Program-made: the position numbers and the translations under genes | Notes under the pieces: model-generated | Told to the model about the DNA's origin: nothing | Database searches by the model: none | Seen by the model: the letters and a program-made list of their open reading frames with translations, nothing else | Assembly: GCA_020161755.1 (NCBI GenBank) | Contig: JAIUOS010000005.1 | Coordinates: 1 to 64,000 of the forward strand | Length of the DNA stretch: 64,000 nucleotides | Source: Actinomycetota bacterium | Lineage (GTDB): Bacteria; Actinomycetota; Actinomycetes; Propionibacteriales; Propionibacteriaceae | Reading direction: 5' to 3' | Part shown: positions 32,023 through 41,400 of the stretch, piece after piece | Position numbering within the stretch: the first letter of the stretch is position 1 | Layout of the letters: each line of letters opens with the position of its first letter

Positions 32023-32508
32023 ATGGCCCTTGCTGCGACCGTGATCACCGTGTCGGACGAGATCGCGGACGGCCGCGACCAGAACCGCGCGGGACCGGTG
32101 GCCGTCGAGCTGCTCGCCGCCCACGGGGCCACCGCCACCCTGGTCGTGGTGCCCGACGACACCACGGCGATCGCCGCGGCGGTGCGGGCGGCGATCGCGG
32201 ACGGGTCACGGGTGGTGATGACCAGCGGCGGCACCGGCATCGGTCCCGGCGACGTCACCGTGGACGCGGTCGCCCCGCTGATGAGCTACCCACTGCCCGG
32301 CATCGTCGAGGAGATCCGTCGTCGGGGCGCCGCGCACGTCGCGTCCGCCCTGGTTTCCCGCGAGGTCGCCGGCATCGTCCTGGGCGAGCCGTCAGTGTTC
32401 GTCCTCACCGCGCCCGGCTCCCGCGGCGGCGTCCGCGACGCGGTGGACGTGATCGGACCGCTGCTCGAGCACATCGTCGGCCAGCTGGACGGCGCCGGCC
32501 ACTTCTGA
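32023..32508 (+). CDS. MogA/MoaB family molybdopterin adenylyltransferase (first copy)
   Basis: A 161-residue trimer-forming MogA/MoaB-fold protein that would adenylate molybdopterin before metal insertion by MoeA. The pterin-binding loop TSGGTGIGPGDVT is at about residues 67-79, and the PGSRGGV loop near 129-135 is the second signature. It lies next to the nitrate-reductase operon, convergent to it, so it may supply cofactor to NarG. A second MogA/MoaB gene sits at 56461-56952 and is only moderately similar. A 16-bp duplication includes its stop codon. Confidence 0.9.
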   Translation: MALAATVITVSDEIADGRDQNRAGPVAVELLAAHGATATLVVVPDDTTAIAAAVRAAIADGSRVVMTSGGTGIGPGDVTVDAVAPLMSYPLPGIVEEIRRRGAAHVASALVSREVAGIVLGEPSVFVLTAPGSRGGVRDAVDVIGPLLEHIVGQLDGAGHF

Positions 32509-32614
32509 CCAGACACCACTTCTGACCAGACGCAGAGCCAGCCGGCCCCCGGTGCCTCCCCATCCCTTGGAGGGCCCTTGGAGGGAGCCGGCTGACGTCC
32601 AACCGACCCGTCGG

Positions 32615-34018
32615 TCAGGACTTCTTCGGAGCCCCCGGACGGGCGTAGCGCCACCAGGTGATCACGACGCAGGCCGCGGCCCAGACCACGCCGATCCAGT
32701 AGAACGTCGACGCCGGCATGATGGTCAGCCCGACGCCGAACAGGAACGGCCCGAAGGCGGCGATCGCGCCGGTCCAGCCGATCACGCCGCCCGCCTGGCG
32801 ACGCTCGAAGATCATCGGCATCTGCTTGAACGTGGACGCGTTGCCGATGCCGGCGAACAGGAAGATCGCCAGCATGCCCCACAGGAAGTTGTTGAACCCG
32901 GCCTGCAGCGTCGCCGCGCTGGTCAGGTTCGGGGTGAGCGAGGGGATCGTCCAGATGATCGAGCCGATCAGGCCCAGCCCCGACACCAGCGTCCAGATCG
33001 CGCCGCCCATCCGGTCGGTGAGCGGGGAGAACAGCACCCGCGCGCCCGCGCCGACCAGCGGCCCGAGGAACACGAACGCCGCCGGGTCGGGCACCGCGTA
33101 CCCCTCGATCAGGATCTTGGCCGTGGCGCCCGCGCCCTGCACGATCCCCGGGTTGCTGGCGCCGTAGAGGTTGGCCATCAGCAGGCCGAACTGCGCGGAC
33201 AGGCCCGAGAACGTGCCGAAGGTCATGATGTAGAGCACCGTCATCCACCAGGTGTCCTGGTTGGAGAAGATGTCGAACTGCTGCTTGATGTTCGCGGTGA
33301 TCGGCACCGACTTCAGGTACTGCCAGGCGATCCACGCCCCGACCAGGATGAACGGCAGCCACACGAACGACGCGGCCTGGTACCAGACTTCTCGGTCCGG
33401 TTTGCCCGGGATCTTCATCATCTGGCTCTGGCCGAGCCACCACAGCATGCCCAGGCCGATCAGCCACGGGGTGAGCAGCTGCACCAGCGAGACGCCGAAG
33501 TTGCCGATGCCGGCCTGCAGGCCGAGGGCCGTGCCCTGCTTCTTGCGCGGGAAGAAGTAGGACGTCGACGGCATGAAGCCGGAGAACGCGCCGCCACCGA
33601 TGCCGGCCAGGAACGCCAGCACCAGCAGCTCCCAGTACGGGGCGGTCGGCGACATCGAGCGGACGCCCCACCCGAGCACGGGGAAGAACAGCAGCAGCGT
33701 CGTCGCCGCGACCATCTTCCGGGTGCCCATGATGGGCGGCAGGATCATCCAGAACAGCCGCATCAGACCGCCGGACAGGCCCGGCACCGCTGCCAGCCAG
33801 TACAGCTGCTCCTTGGTGAAGGCGTACCCGATCGAGTTCAGCTTCGGCACGATCGCGGACGGCAGGAACCACGTGACGAAGCACAGGGTCAGCGTGAAGG
33901 TGGAGATCCACAGGGTCTGCCAGGCGAGCTTGGAGTTCCAGGTCTCCTCGTTCTCGGGGTCCCAGGACTTCAGCCACTCCGGGCCGGACTGCAATCTCTC
34001 GACGATGGTGGTGCTCAT
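32615..34018 (-). CDS. narK: Nitrate/nitrite transporter, NarK type (second gene)
   Basis: A 467-residue, 12-TM MFS transporter that moves nitrate or nitrite across the cytoplasmic membrane. AFLAGIGGGAFSGFMPSTSY, then FFPRKKQGTALGLQAGIGN, carries the nitrate-signature G-rich motif of TM5, and the TM1 region LCFVTWFLPSAIVPKLN is NarK-like. It starts at 34018 in ATGA overlap with the first narK and is the last gene of narGHJI-narK-narK. Two adjacent NarK paralogues of this kind usually divide proton-coupled nitrate import and nitrate/nitrite exchange; which is which is not decided here. Confidence 0.9.
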   Translation of the reverse strand: MSTTIVERLQSGPEWLKSWDPENEETWNSKLAWQTLWISTFTLTLCFVTWFLPSAIVPKLNSIGYAFTKEQLYWLAAVPGLSGGLMRLFWMILPPIMGTRKMVAATTLLLFFPVLGWGVRSMSPTAPYWELLVLAFLAGIGGGAFSGFMPSTSYFFPRKKQGTALGLQAGIGNFGVSLVQLLTPWLIGLGMLWWLGQSQMMKIPGKPDREVWYQAASFVWLPFILVGAWIAWQYLKSVPITANIKQQFDIFSNQDTWWMTVLYIMTFGTFSGLSAQFGLLMANLYGASNPGIVQGAGATAKILIEGYAVPDPAAFVFLGPLVGAGARVLFSPLTDRMGGAIWTLVSGLGLIGSIIWTIPSLTPNLTSAATLQAGFNNFLWGMLAIFLFAGIGNASTFKQMPMIFERRQAGGVIGWTGAIAAFGPFLFGVGLTIMPASTFYWIGVVWAAACVVITWWRYARPGAPKKS

Positions 34019-35406
34019 ACTCCAGCCTCCTGGGTGGAACGGGTGTCGATGTGCTCGGTGTCGAAGTGGTCAGCGAGCTCCGGCGACTGCGCGTGCAGCA
34101 TCCGGACGATCGTGAGGTGCATCCAGACCGCGCAGATCGCGGTGAGCACGAACATCACGAAGAACGTGCTGGACGGGAACCCCGTCCACAACTTGGTGTA
34201 GGCGAACAGCGGCGGCAGGACGAAGCCGCCCAGGCCGCCCAGCATCCCGACCAGCCCGCCGACCGAGCCGACGTTGTCGGGGAAGTACTCGGGGATGTGC
34301 TTGTAGACGGCGGCCTTGCCGACACCCATCGCGCAGCCCAGCAGGAACACCAGCACGACGAACCAGCCCAGGCTGATCGAGTAGCCCAGGTGCTCGCTCT
34401 GGCTGCCGTCCGGGTGGACGATCACGATGTGCCCGTTGGGCATCATCAGGATCCCGGACGTGACCAGCATCAGCGCGAAGGTGGCGTACATCACCTTGCG
34501 GGCGCCGATCCGGTCGGAGATCCACCCACCCACCGGACGCAGCAGCGACGCGGGGAAGATGAACGTGGCGGTGAGCAGGGCGGCGGTCCACAGGTCGACC
34601 TTGAAGTTGTCGACGTAGTACTTCGGCAGCCAGGACGACAGCGCGACGTACGCGCCGAACACGGCCACGTAGTACAGGCTGAACCGCCACACCCGCAGGT
34701 GCTTGAGCGGGGCCAGCATCTCCTTGATCGGCTTGCTCTCCCCGGCCAGCCGGTCGTGGTGGGGGACCAGCAGCCAGGTCAGCACCGCCAGCACGACCAG
34801 CAGCACCGAGTAGATCACCGGGACGAGCCGCCAGCCGCCCTGGATCCCGAAGATGAAGGTGGCGCCCGCGGTGCCCGCGATCAACGGCGGGCCGATGAAC
34901 TTCGTGATCGACGCGCCGACGTTGCCGGCCCCGAACAGGCCGAGCGCGAAGCCCTGGCGATCGCGCCCGAACCAGGCCGCGTTCCAGGCGATGCCGACGC
35001 TGAACAGGTTGCCGGCGAAGCCGACCAGGAACGCCAGCACCAGCAGCACGCCGTAGCTGTGCGCGGTGGAGACGAAGTAGGCGGGGACAGCGGTCACGGC
35101 CAGCATGACGATCGTGACCTTGCGGCCACCGATCCGGTCGGTGATGATGCCGGCCGGCAGCCGCCACAGCGAGCCGTTGAGGACGGCCAGGGCGCTGATC
35201 CACGACAGTTGCACGTCGTCGAGCAGCAGCTCCTTCTGGATCTCGATGCCGAGGATGCCGAACATCATCCACACCGCGAACATCACGGTGAAGTCGATGG
35301 TCGACATCGCCAGTACGCGGTTCGCCCCGCGTCCGGTGTCGTGGACGGGCGGGATCACGTCATCGCCGTGGTGGTGGGGGCTCACGGCGGGAGGGGAGGC
35401 GGTCAT
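34015..35406 (-). CDS. narK: Nitrate/nitrite transporter, NarK type (first gene)
   Basis: A 463-residue, 12-TM MFS transporter with a His/Asp-rich cytoplasmic N-terminus. VLAFLVGFAGNLFSVGIAWN followed by AAWFGRDRQGFALGLFGAGN is the TM5 nitrate signature, and LGIEIQKELLLDDVQLSWIS is also typical of NarK. Compared with its neighbour it is closer to the NarK1-like half in fused NarK1-NarK2 proteins of some denitrifiers, where the two halves are one polypeptide; here they overlap by only 4 bp. The start overlaps the narI stop (ATGA). Confidence 0.9.
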   Translation of the reverse strand: MTASPPAVSPHHHGDDVIPPVHDTGRGANRVLAMSTIDFTVMFAVWMMFGILGIEIQKELLLDDVQLSWISALAVLNGSLWRLPAGIITDRIGGRKVTIVMLAVTAVPAYFVSTAHSYGVLLVLAFLVGFAGNLFSVGIAWNAAWFGRDRQGFALGLFGAGNVGASITKFIGPPLIAGTAGATFIFGIQGGWRLVPVIYSVLLVVLAVLTWLLVPHHDRLAGESKPIKEMLAPLKHLRVWRFSLYYVAVFGAYVALSSWLPKYYVDNFKVDLWTAALLTATFIFPASLLRPVGGWISDRIGARKVMYATFALMLVTSGILMMPNGHIVIVHPDGSQSEHLGYSISLGWFVVLVFLLGCAMGVGKAAVYKHIPEYFPDNVGSVGGLVGMLGGLGGFVLPPLFAYTKLWTGFPSSTFFVMFVLTAICAVWMHLTIVRMLHAQSPELADHFDTEHIDTRSTQEAGV

Positions 35407-36158
35407 TTGGCCTTTCGGTCTCGATCAGGGGTGCCGACCGGGTCCCAGCCGCGGACACGCCCGCGCGAAGGAGTCGGCGGGAGGGCGTCCCGGCTGCGGT
35501 AGACCACGTAGGGACGGAACAGGTAGTGCAGCGGGACGGTGAACGCGTGCACGAGCCGGCTGAACGGGATCAGGACGAACAGCCCGAACGCGATCAGGAT
35601 GTGCACCTTGAACTGCCACGTGGCGGCCGCCATCGCCTCGACGTCGGGGGAGAAGACCAGCAGCGAACGGAACCAGATCGACACGGTCTCGCGGTAGTTG
35701 TGCTCGGTGCCGTCGGGGTACGCCCCGCCGGTGAGGGTGGCGACGATGCCGAGCACGATGGCCGCGACCAGCACCACGTACATCAGCTTGTCGTTGCGGG
35801 TGGTCGCCAGGAACACCGGGCCGGTGGTGCGCCGCCGGTAGATCAGCAGCGCCACTCCGACCAGGGTCGCGATGCCGGCCAGGGTGCCGGCGATGAGCGC
35901 GACCGCGTGGTAGTTCTCCTGCGACACGAACATATCGGTCCAGGCCTTCGGGATGAACAGGCCCATCAGGTGCCCGGCGAGCACCACGAACAGCCCGTAG
36001 TGGAACATCGGGGACGCGATGCGCAGCAGCCGGGACTCGTACAGCTGGGACGACCGCGTCGTCCAGCCGAACTGGTCGTAGCGGTAGCGCCAGATCAGGC
36101 CGGCCACGAGGGCCAGGGCCACCAGATAGGGCAGGACGCCCCACAGCAGGAAGTCCAC
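35403..36158 (-). CDS. narI: Respiratory nitrate reductase gamma subunit, cytochrome b
   Basis: A 251-residue membrane cytochrome that takes electrons from quinol and passes them through two haem b groups to NarH. Five TM helices are present. The haem ligands are at nearly the E. coli positions: His53 and His63 (FHYGLFVVLAGH) in TM2, and His186 and His204 (WQFKVH and RLVHAF) in TM5. The first gene downstream, narK, overlaps by 4 bp; narJ ends 2 bp upstream of this start. The C-terminal arg-rich tail (SRDALPPTPSRGRVRG) is longer than in E. coli NarI (225 residues). Confidence 0.95.
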   Translation of the reverse strand: MDFLLWGVLPYLVALALVAGLIWRYRYDQFGWTTRSSQLYESRLLRIASPMFHYGLFVVLAGHLMGLFIPKAWTDMFVSQENYHAVALIAGTLAGIATLVGVALLIYRRRTTGPVFLATTRNDKLMYVVLVAAIVLGIVATLTGGAYPDGTEHNYRETVSIWFRSLLVFSPDVEAMAAATWQFKVHILIAFGLFVLIPFSRLVHAFTVPLHYLFRPYVVYRSRDALPPTPSRGRVRGWDPVGTPDRDRKAK

Positions 36159-36159
36159 G

Positions 36160-36801
36160 TCAACTCCTGACCACGTCGTTGAGGCCGACGAACTCGACCG
36201 GCTGGATCTCGCCGAAGAGGGCCTGCACCTCGGCGCGGGTGCGGGGGGACGGGCCGGGCAGCAGGGCGCAGACCGCCTCCAGCACGCCGGCGTGCGGCAG
36301 GTCGTCCTTCGCCAGCCCGAGCCGGATCAGTTCGAGGCTGGCGCGGAACCGCTCCAGCAGCGCGCGCCCCCGCTCGGGGTCGGCCACCGCGAACTCCAGC
36401 ACCATCGGCAGGTAGTCGGGCAGTTCGCCGTCGAGGTCGACCACGAGGCCGGAGTCCCGGTAGACGGCCTTCACCTCGGCCAGCACCTCGCCGCGGCGCC
36501 GGGTGTCGCCGTCGGTCCAGTAGGACAGGTGCAGGGCGTGCCGCCGGGACAGGTCGAACTCCTGCACGTGGAACGCCTGGAGCTCCCCCAGCGGCCGTGA
36601 GCGCAGGTGGGCCAGGACGGGGGCGAACTGCTCGACCGCTGGTGTGTCGGAGAGCGCGGACTCGACGACGTCCAGTCGGTCGAGCAGTTCGGCTTCGGGG
36701 TAGGCCAGCACGAGTGCGGCGGCCTGGAGGGTGACGGCTGCGTGGGGGTCCCCCGCCGCGCTCGTCAGGGACCGTTCCTCGACGGCGAAGGGCCACTTCA
36801 T
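36160..36801 (-). CDS. narJ: Nitrate reductase assembly chaperone (molybdenum cofactor insertion)
   Basis: A 213-residue TorD/NarJ-fold chaperone that holds apo-NarG until the Moco and [4Fe-4S] cluster are in place; it is not part of the final enzyme. Helical segments with LAYPEAELLDRLDVVESALS, then FHVQEFDLSRRHALHLSYWT (residues about 79-98) and DLDGELPDYLPMVLEF are NarJ signatures. The start is the ATG at 36801, overlapping the narH stop. The N-terminal segment VEERSLTSAAGDPHA has 20 bases identical to a repeat-like stretch within mobA (see findings), so the first 20 residues may derive from a repeat. Confidence 0.93.
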   Translation of the reverse strand: MKWPFAVEERSLTSAAGDPHAAVTLQAAALVLAYPEAELLDRLDVVESALSDTPAVEQFAPVLAHLRSRPLGELQAFHVQEFDLSRRHALHLSYWTDGDTRRRGEVLAEVKAVYRDSGLVVDLDGELPDYLPMVLEFAVADPERGRALLERFRASLELIRLGLAKDDLPHAGVLEAVCALLPGPSPRTRAEVQALFGEIQPVEFVGLNDVVRS

Positions 36802-38441
36802 GGCTTCGCGTCCTGGTTCGCGTCCCAGTTCAGGAGGGTGGAGCGCTGGCCGAGTTGGTCGGCCGAGGCGGCCTCCTCGGCGCGCTGGCGCTGCTTGAGG
36901 GCGGTGTAGGTCTCGATCGCGACCGGCACCGGGCGTCCGGACGCCTCGCCGAACGGCCCGGAGTCGTACATGCCGGGCCCGCCGTCGAAGTCGAGCGAGC
37001 AGGCCAGCTCCTCGAGGTTGTGCGCCTCCTCGCGGTGCGCGGTGGGGATGACGTAGCGGTCGTTGTACTTGGCGATCGCCAGCAGCCGGTACATCTGCTC
37101 CATGGCCTCCGGCGTCATGCCGACGGCGGCCGCCAGCTCGGCGTCCCGTCCGGTGCCCAGCGTCACCCCGCGCATGTAGGCGCGCATCGCGGCGAGCTTC
37201 TGCAGCACCCCGGTGACGATGTCGGTGTCCCCGGCGGTGAACAGCTCGGCGAGGTACTCGACCGGGATCCGCAGGGCGTCGATCGCGCCGAACAGGTTGC
37301 CGGCGGCCTCCGCGTCGTGCCCCTGGTCGCGCAGCAGGTCGACGACCGGCGACAGCGGCGGGATGTACCAGACCATCGGCATGGTCCGGTACTCCGGGTG
37401 CAGCGGCAGCGCCACCTTGAAGTGCTTGATCAGCGCGTAGATCGGCGAGCGCTGGGCGGCGGCGATCCAGTCGTCCGGCATGCCGCCGGCCTTCGCGAGC
37501 GCGATCACCTCGGGGTCGTGCGGGTCGAGCATCAGGTCGACCTGGGCGGCGTACAGGTCCTTCTCCTCGACCGAGGCCGCGGCCAGCACCGCGTCCGGGT
37601 CGTACAGGATGATGCCCAGGTAGCGCAGCCGGCCCACGCACGTCTCCGAGCACACCGTCGGCAGGCCCACCTCGATGCGCGGGTAGCAGAACGTGCACTT
37701 CTCGGCCTTGCCGGAGCGGTGGTTGAAGTAGATCTTCTTGTAGGGGCAGCCGGTGATGCACTGGCGCCAGCCGCGGCAGCGGTCCTGGTCGACCAGGACG
37801 ATGCCGTCCTCGGCCCGCTTGTAGATCGCGCCGGACGGGCAGGACGCCATGCAGGACGGGTTCAGGCAGTGCTCGCAGATCCGCGGCAGGAAGAACATGA
37901 AGCTCTTCTCGTACTCGAACCGGATCTGCTCGTTGGCCTGCTCGCGCAGCTTCGCCACGATCGGGTCGGTGTCGCCGGTGGCGTGGACGCCGCCCAGCGA
38001 GTCGTCCCAGTTGGCGCTCCAGGTGATCTGGGTGTCCTCGCCGGTGATCAGCGACTTCGGCCGGGCCACCGGGAAGTCGTCGCCGAGCGGGGCCGAGATC
38101 AGGTTCTGGTAGTCGTACGTCCACGGCTCGTAGTAGTCGCCGAGCTCGGGCTGCACCGGGGACGCGAAGATGCTCAGCAGCTTCTGGAACCGTCCGCCGG
38201 CGCGCAGCTTGAGCCCGCCGGACGGGGTGCGCACCCAGCCGCCGCGCCACTTCTCCTGGTCCTCGTAGCGCCGCGGGTAGCCCAGGCCGGGCCGGGTCTC
38301 GACGTTGTTGAACCACACGTACTCGGTGCCGGCCCGGTTGGTCCAGGCCTGCTTGCAGGTGACCGAACAGGTGTGGCAGCCGATGCACTTGTCGAGGTTC
38401 ATCACCATGGCCACGTGGGCCATCACACGCTTGGGGGCCAT
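36798..38441 (-). CDS. narH: Respiratory nitrate reductase beta subunit, iron-sulfur protein
   Basis: A 547-residue electron-transfer subunit with four clusters. Cys groups CIGCHTCSVTCK (residues 19-30), CEHCLNPSCMASCP (near 181-194), CRGWRQCITGCP (near 214-225) and CTFCYPRI...CSETCVGR (near 240-264) provide 16 ligands for three [4Fe-4S] and one [3Fe-4S]; the Trp in the third group (CRGW) is the residue that makes the [3Fe-4S] cluster. Length and order match NarH of actinobacteria. The start at 38441 overlaps the narG stop. It is cytoplasmic, bound between NarG and NarI. Confidence 0.97.
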   Translation of the reverse strand: MAPKRVMAHVAMVMNLDKCIGCHTCSVTCKQAWTNRAGTEYVWFNNVETRPGLGYPRRYEDQEKWRGGWVRTPSGGLKLRAGGRFQKLLSIFASPVQPELGDYYEPWTYDYQNLISAPLGDDFPVARPKSLITGEDTQITWSANWDDSLGGVHATGDTDPIVAKLREQANEQIRFEYEKSFMFFLPRICEHCLNPSCMASCPSGAIYKRAEDGIVLVDQDRCRGWRQCITGCPYKKIYFNHRSGKAEKCTFCYPRIEVGLPTVCSETCVGRLRYLGIILYDPDAVLAAASVEEKDLYAAQVDLMLDPHDPEVIALAKAGGMPDDWIAAAQRSPIYALIKHFKVALPLHPEYRTMPMVWYIPPLSPVVDLLRDQGHDAEAAGNLFGAIDALRIPVEYLAELFTAGDTDIVTGVLQKLAAMRAYMRGVTLGTGRDAELAAAVGMTPEAMEQMYRLLAIAKYNDRYVIPTAHREEAHNLEELACSLDFDGGPGMYDSGPFGEASGRPVPVAIETYTALKQRQRAEEAASADQLGQRSTLLNWDANQDAKP

Positions 38442-41400
38442 CAGTACTGCACCTCCTGCGAGCGGCGGCGGACGGTCGAGACGATGTCCCGCTGGACGCC
38501 GGTGGGGCCGAGGTAGTTGAACGCGTACGCCAGCTGCGCGTAGGCGCCGATCAGGTGGGTGGGCTTCACCAGGATGCGGGTCACCGAGTTGTGGATGCCG
38601 CCGCGCTTGCCGGTGGCCTCCGACTTGGGCACGTCGATCGTGCGCTCCTGCGCGTGCTGGACGTAGCAGATGCCGTCCGGCAGCTTGTGCGTCACCACCG
38701 CCCGGGCGACGAAGACGCCGTTGGCGTTGGTGAGCTCGATCCAGTCGTTGTCGGCGACACCGATGGACGCGGCGTCCGCCACGCTCAGCCAGGCCTGCGG
38801 GCCGCCCCGGCCCAGCGAGAGCATGAACAGGTTGTCCTGGTACTCCGAATGGATCGACCACTTGTTGTGCACGGTCAGGTAGCGGACGGTGATCGCCTTC
38901 TCACCCGTCGGCCCCAGTTCCGGCTCCCCGAACGCCCGGGTCATGTCCAGCGGCGGACGGAAGGTGGGCAGCTGCTCCCCGGCGTCGATGATCCAGTCGT
39001 GGTCGAGGAAGAAGTGCATCCGGCCCGACAGGGTGTGCCACGGCTTCAGCCGCTCGGTGTTGATCGTGAACGCCGCGTAGCGGCGTCCGCCGGTCTCCGA
39101 GCCCGACCACTCCGGCGAGGTGATCACCGGCTGCGGTGACGCCTGGGTCTGCGCGAACGTGATCTGGCGTTCCTCCTGGCCTTCGGCGAGGTCGGCGAGC
39201 TTGCGCCCGGTCTTCGCCTCCAGGTCGTGGAAGCCCTGCGTGGCCAGGGCGCCGTTGGTGGTGCCCGAGCAGGTCAGGATCGCTTCGGCGAAGCGGGAGT
39301 CGGTGTCGATCGCCGGACGGCCGGCGCCGGCGCCGGACGGCATCACGCCGTGCAGCTTCGCCAGCCGCTCCACGGGCTCCTTCATGTCGTAGGTGATGTT
39401 CTTCACCGTGAAGCCGAGCCGGTCGGCGAGCGGGCCGACCGTGGCCAGCTTGTCGGCGATCGCGGTGTAGTCGCGCTCGACCACCATCAGCTGCGGCAGG
39501 TTCTTGCCCGGCACCGCCGGCAGGTTGGTGCCGCGCCAGTCGTACACGTGGCCGCCGGGCTGGCTGATCTGGCCGGGGGTGTCGTGCTGCATCGGCACCG
39601 CGACCAGGTCGCTGCGGGTGTCCAGCCGGCCCTTCGCCAGCGTGGAGATCGCCCGGGCCAGCAGGGTGAAGAACTCGAAGTCGCTCTTGGCCTCCCACGG
39701 CGGGTCGATCGCCGGGGTGAACGCGTGCACGAACGGGTGCATGTCGGTGCTCGACAGGTCGTACTTCTCGTACCAGGTGGCGGCGGGGAAGACGAGGTCG
39801 GACAGCAGCGTGGTGGAGGTCATCCGGAAGTCGGCGCTGATCAGCAGGTCGAGCTTGCCCTCCGGCGCCTCCTCGCGGAAGTTCACGACCTTCGGCCGGG
39901 CCTCCGATGCGTGGTCGTTCGGCATCAGGTTCGAGCCGGTGCCCAGCAGGTGCTTGAGGAAGTACTCGTTGCCCTTCGCCGAGGAGCCGAACAGGTTCGA
40001 GCGCCACACCACCATCGTCCGCGGCCAGTTCTGGGGCGCGTCGATGTCTTCCAGCGCGGTGGTCAGGGTGCCGGCCTTCAGTTGGGCGGCCACCCATTCG
40101 CCGACCGAGGGCGCCTCGCCGGCGTCCACCGCCGCTTTGGCCTCGTCGGCCAGGTCGAGCGGGTTGCGGTCGAACTGCGGGTAGAACGGCATCCAGCCGA
40201 GCCGGTGGGACAGCGCCATGGCGTCCGCGGTGTGCAGCCCGTCGAGGCTGCCGGTCGACAGCGGGGACAACACCTGGTCGCTGGAGTAGCCGTCGGTGCG
40301 CCACTGGTCGGTGTGCATGTACCAGTAGCCGGTGCCGATCATGGTGCGCGGCGGACGCGACCAGTCCAGCGCGTTGGCCAGGTTGAACCACCCGGTCATG
40401 GGACGGCACTTCTCCTGGCCCACGTAGTGCGCCCAGCCGCCGCCGTTGCGTCCGATGCAACCGGTGAGCATCAGCAGCGCCATGATCGCCCGGTAGGTGA
40501 CGTCGGCGTGGAACCAGTGGCAGATGCCGGCGCCGATGATGATCATCGAGCGGCCCTGGGACTCCTCGGAGTTCTTCGCGAACTCGCGGGCGATCCGGAT
40601 GCACGCCTCGGCGGGGACGGAGGTGATCTCTGCCTGCCACGCCGGGGTGTAGGGGCTGTCCACGTCGTCGTAGCCGGACGCCCAGGTGCCGGGCAGGCCG
40701 TCGCGCCCGACCCCGTACTGGGCGAGCATCAGGTCGAGCACGGTGGTGACCAGGTGCTCGCCGACCCGGACGGCGGGCACGCCGCGGCGGATGACGGTGC
40801 CCTCCCCGCGCGGGTCCTCGAAGCAGGGCAGCGCGATCTCGACCGGCTCGGCGCCGGCCACGTCCAGCAGGCTCAGCGCGGGGTCGAGGTCGCCGAGCTC
40901 GAGGTTCCAGGTGCCCTTGCCGGCCTCGTTGTAGCGGTGGCCCATGGTGCCGTTGGGCACGGCGGGCGCGCCGGTCGCGGCGTCCCACAGCACGGTCTTG
41001 AAGGCGTCGTCGGTGCCGGGCTCACCGGGCAGGTCGGCGGCGGTGAGGAACTTGGACGCGGTCAGCCCGTGGCCGTCCGGGTGCTCGACGAGCGTGACCA
41101 GCATCGGCAGGTCGGTGTACTGGCGCACGTAGTCGGTGAAGAACGGCACCTGCCGCTCGACGTAGTTCTCCTTCAGGATCACGTGCCCGAACGCCATCGC
41201 CAGGGCCGCGTCCGTGCCGGCCTGGGCGGGCAGCCACTCGTCGGCGAACTTCACGTTGTCGGCGTAGTCGGGGGAGACCGTGATCACCTTGGTGCCGCGG
41301 TAGCGCACCTCGGCCATCCAGTGGGCGTCGGGGGTGCGGGTCACCGGGACGTTCGAGCCCCACATCATCAGGTAGGTGGAGTCCCACCAGTCGCCGGACT

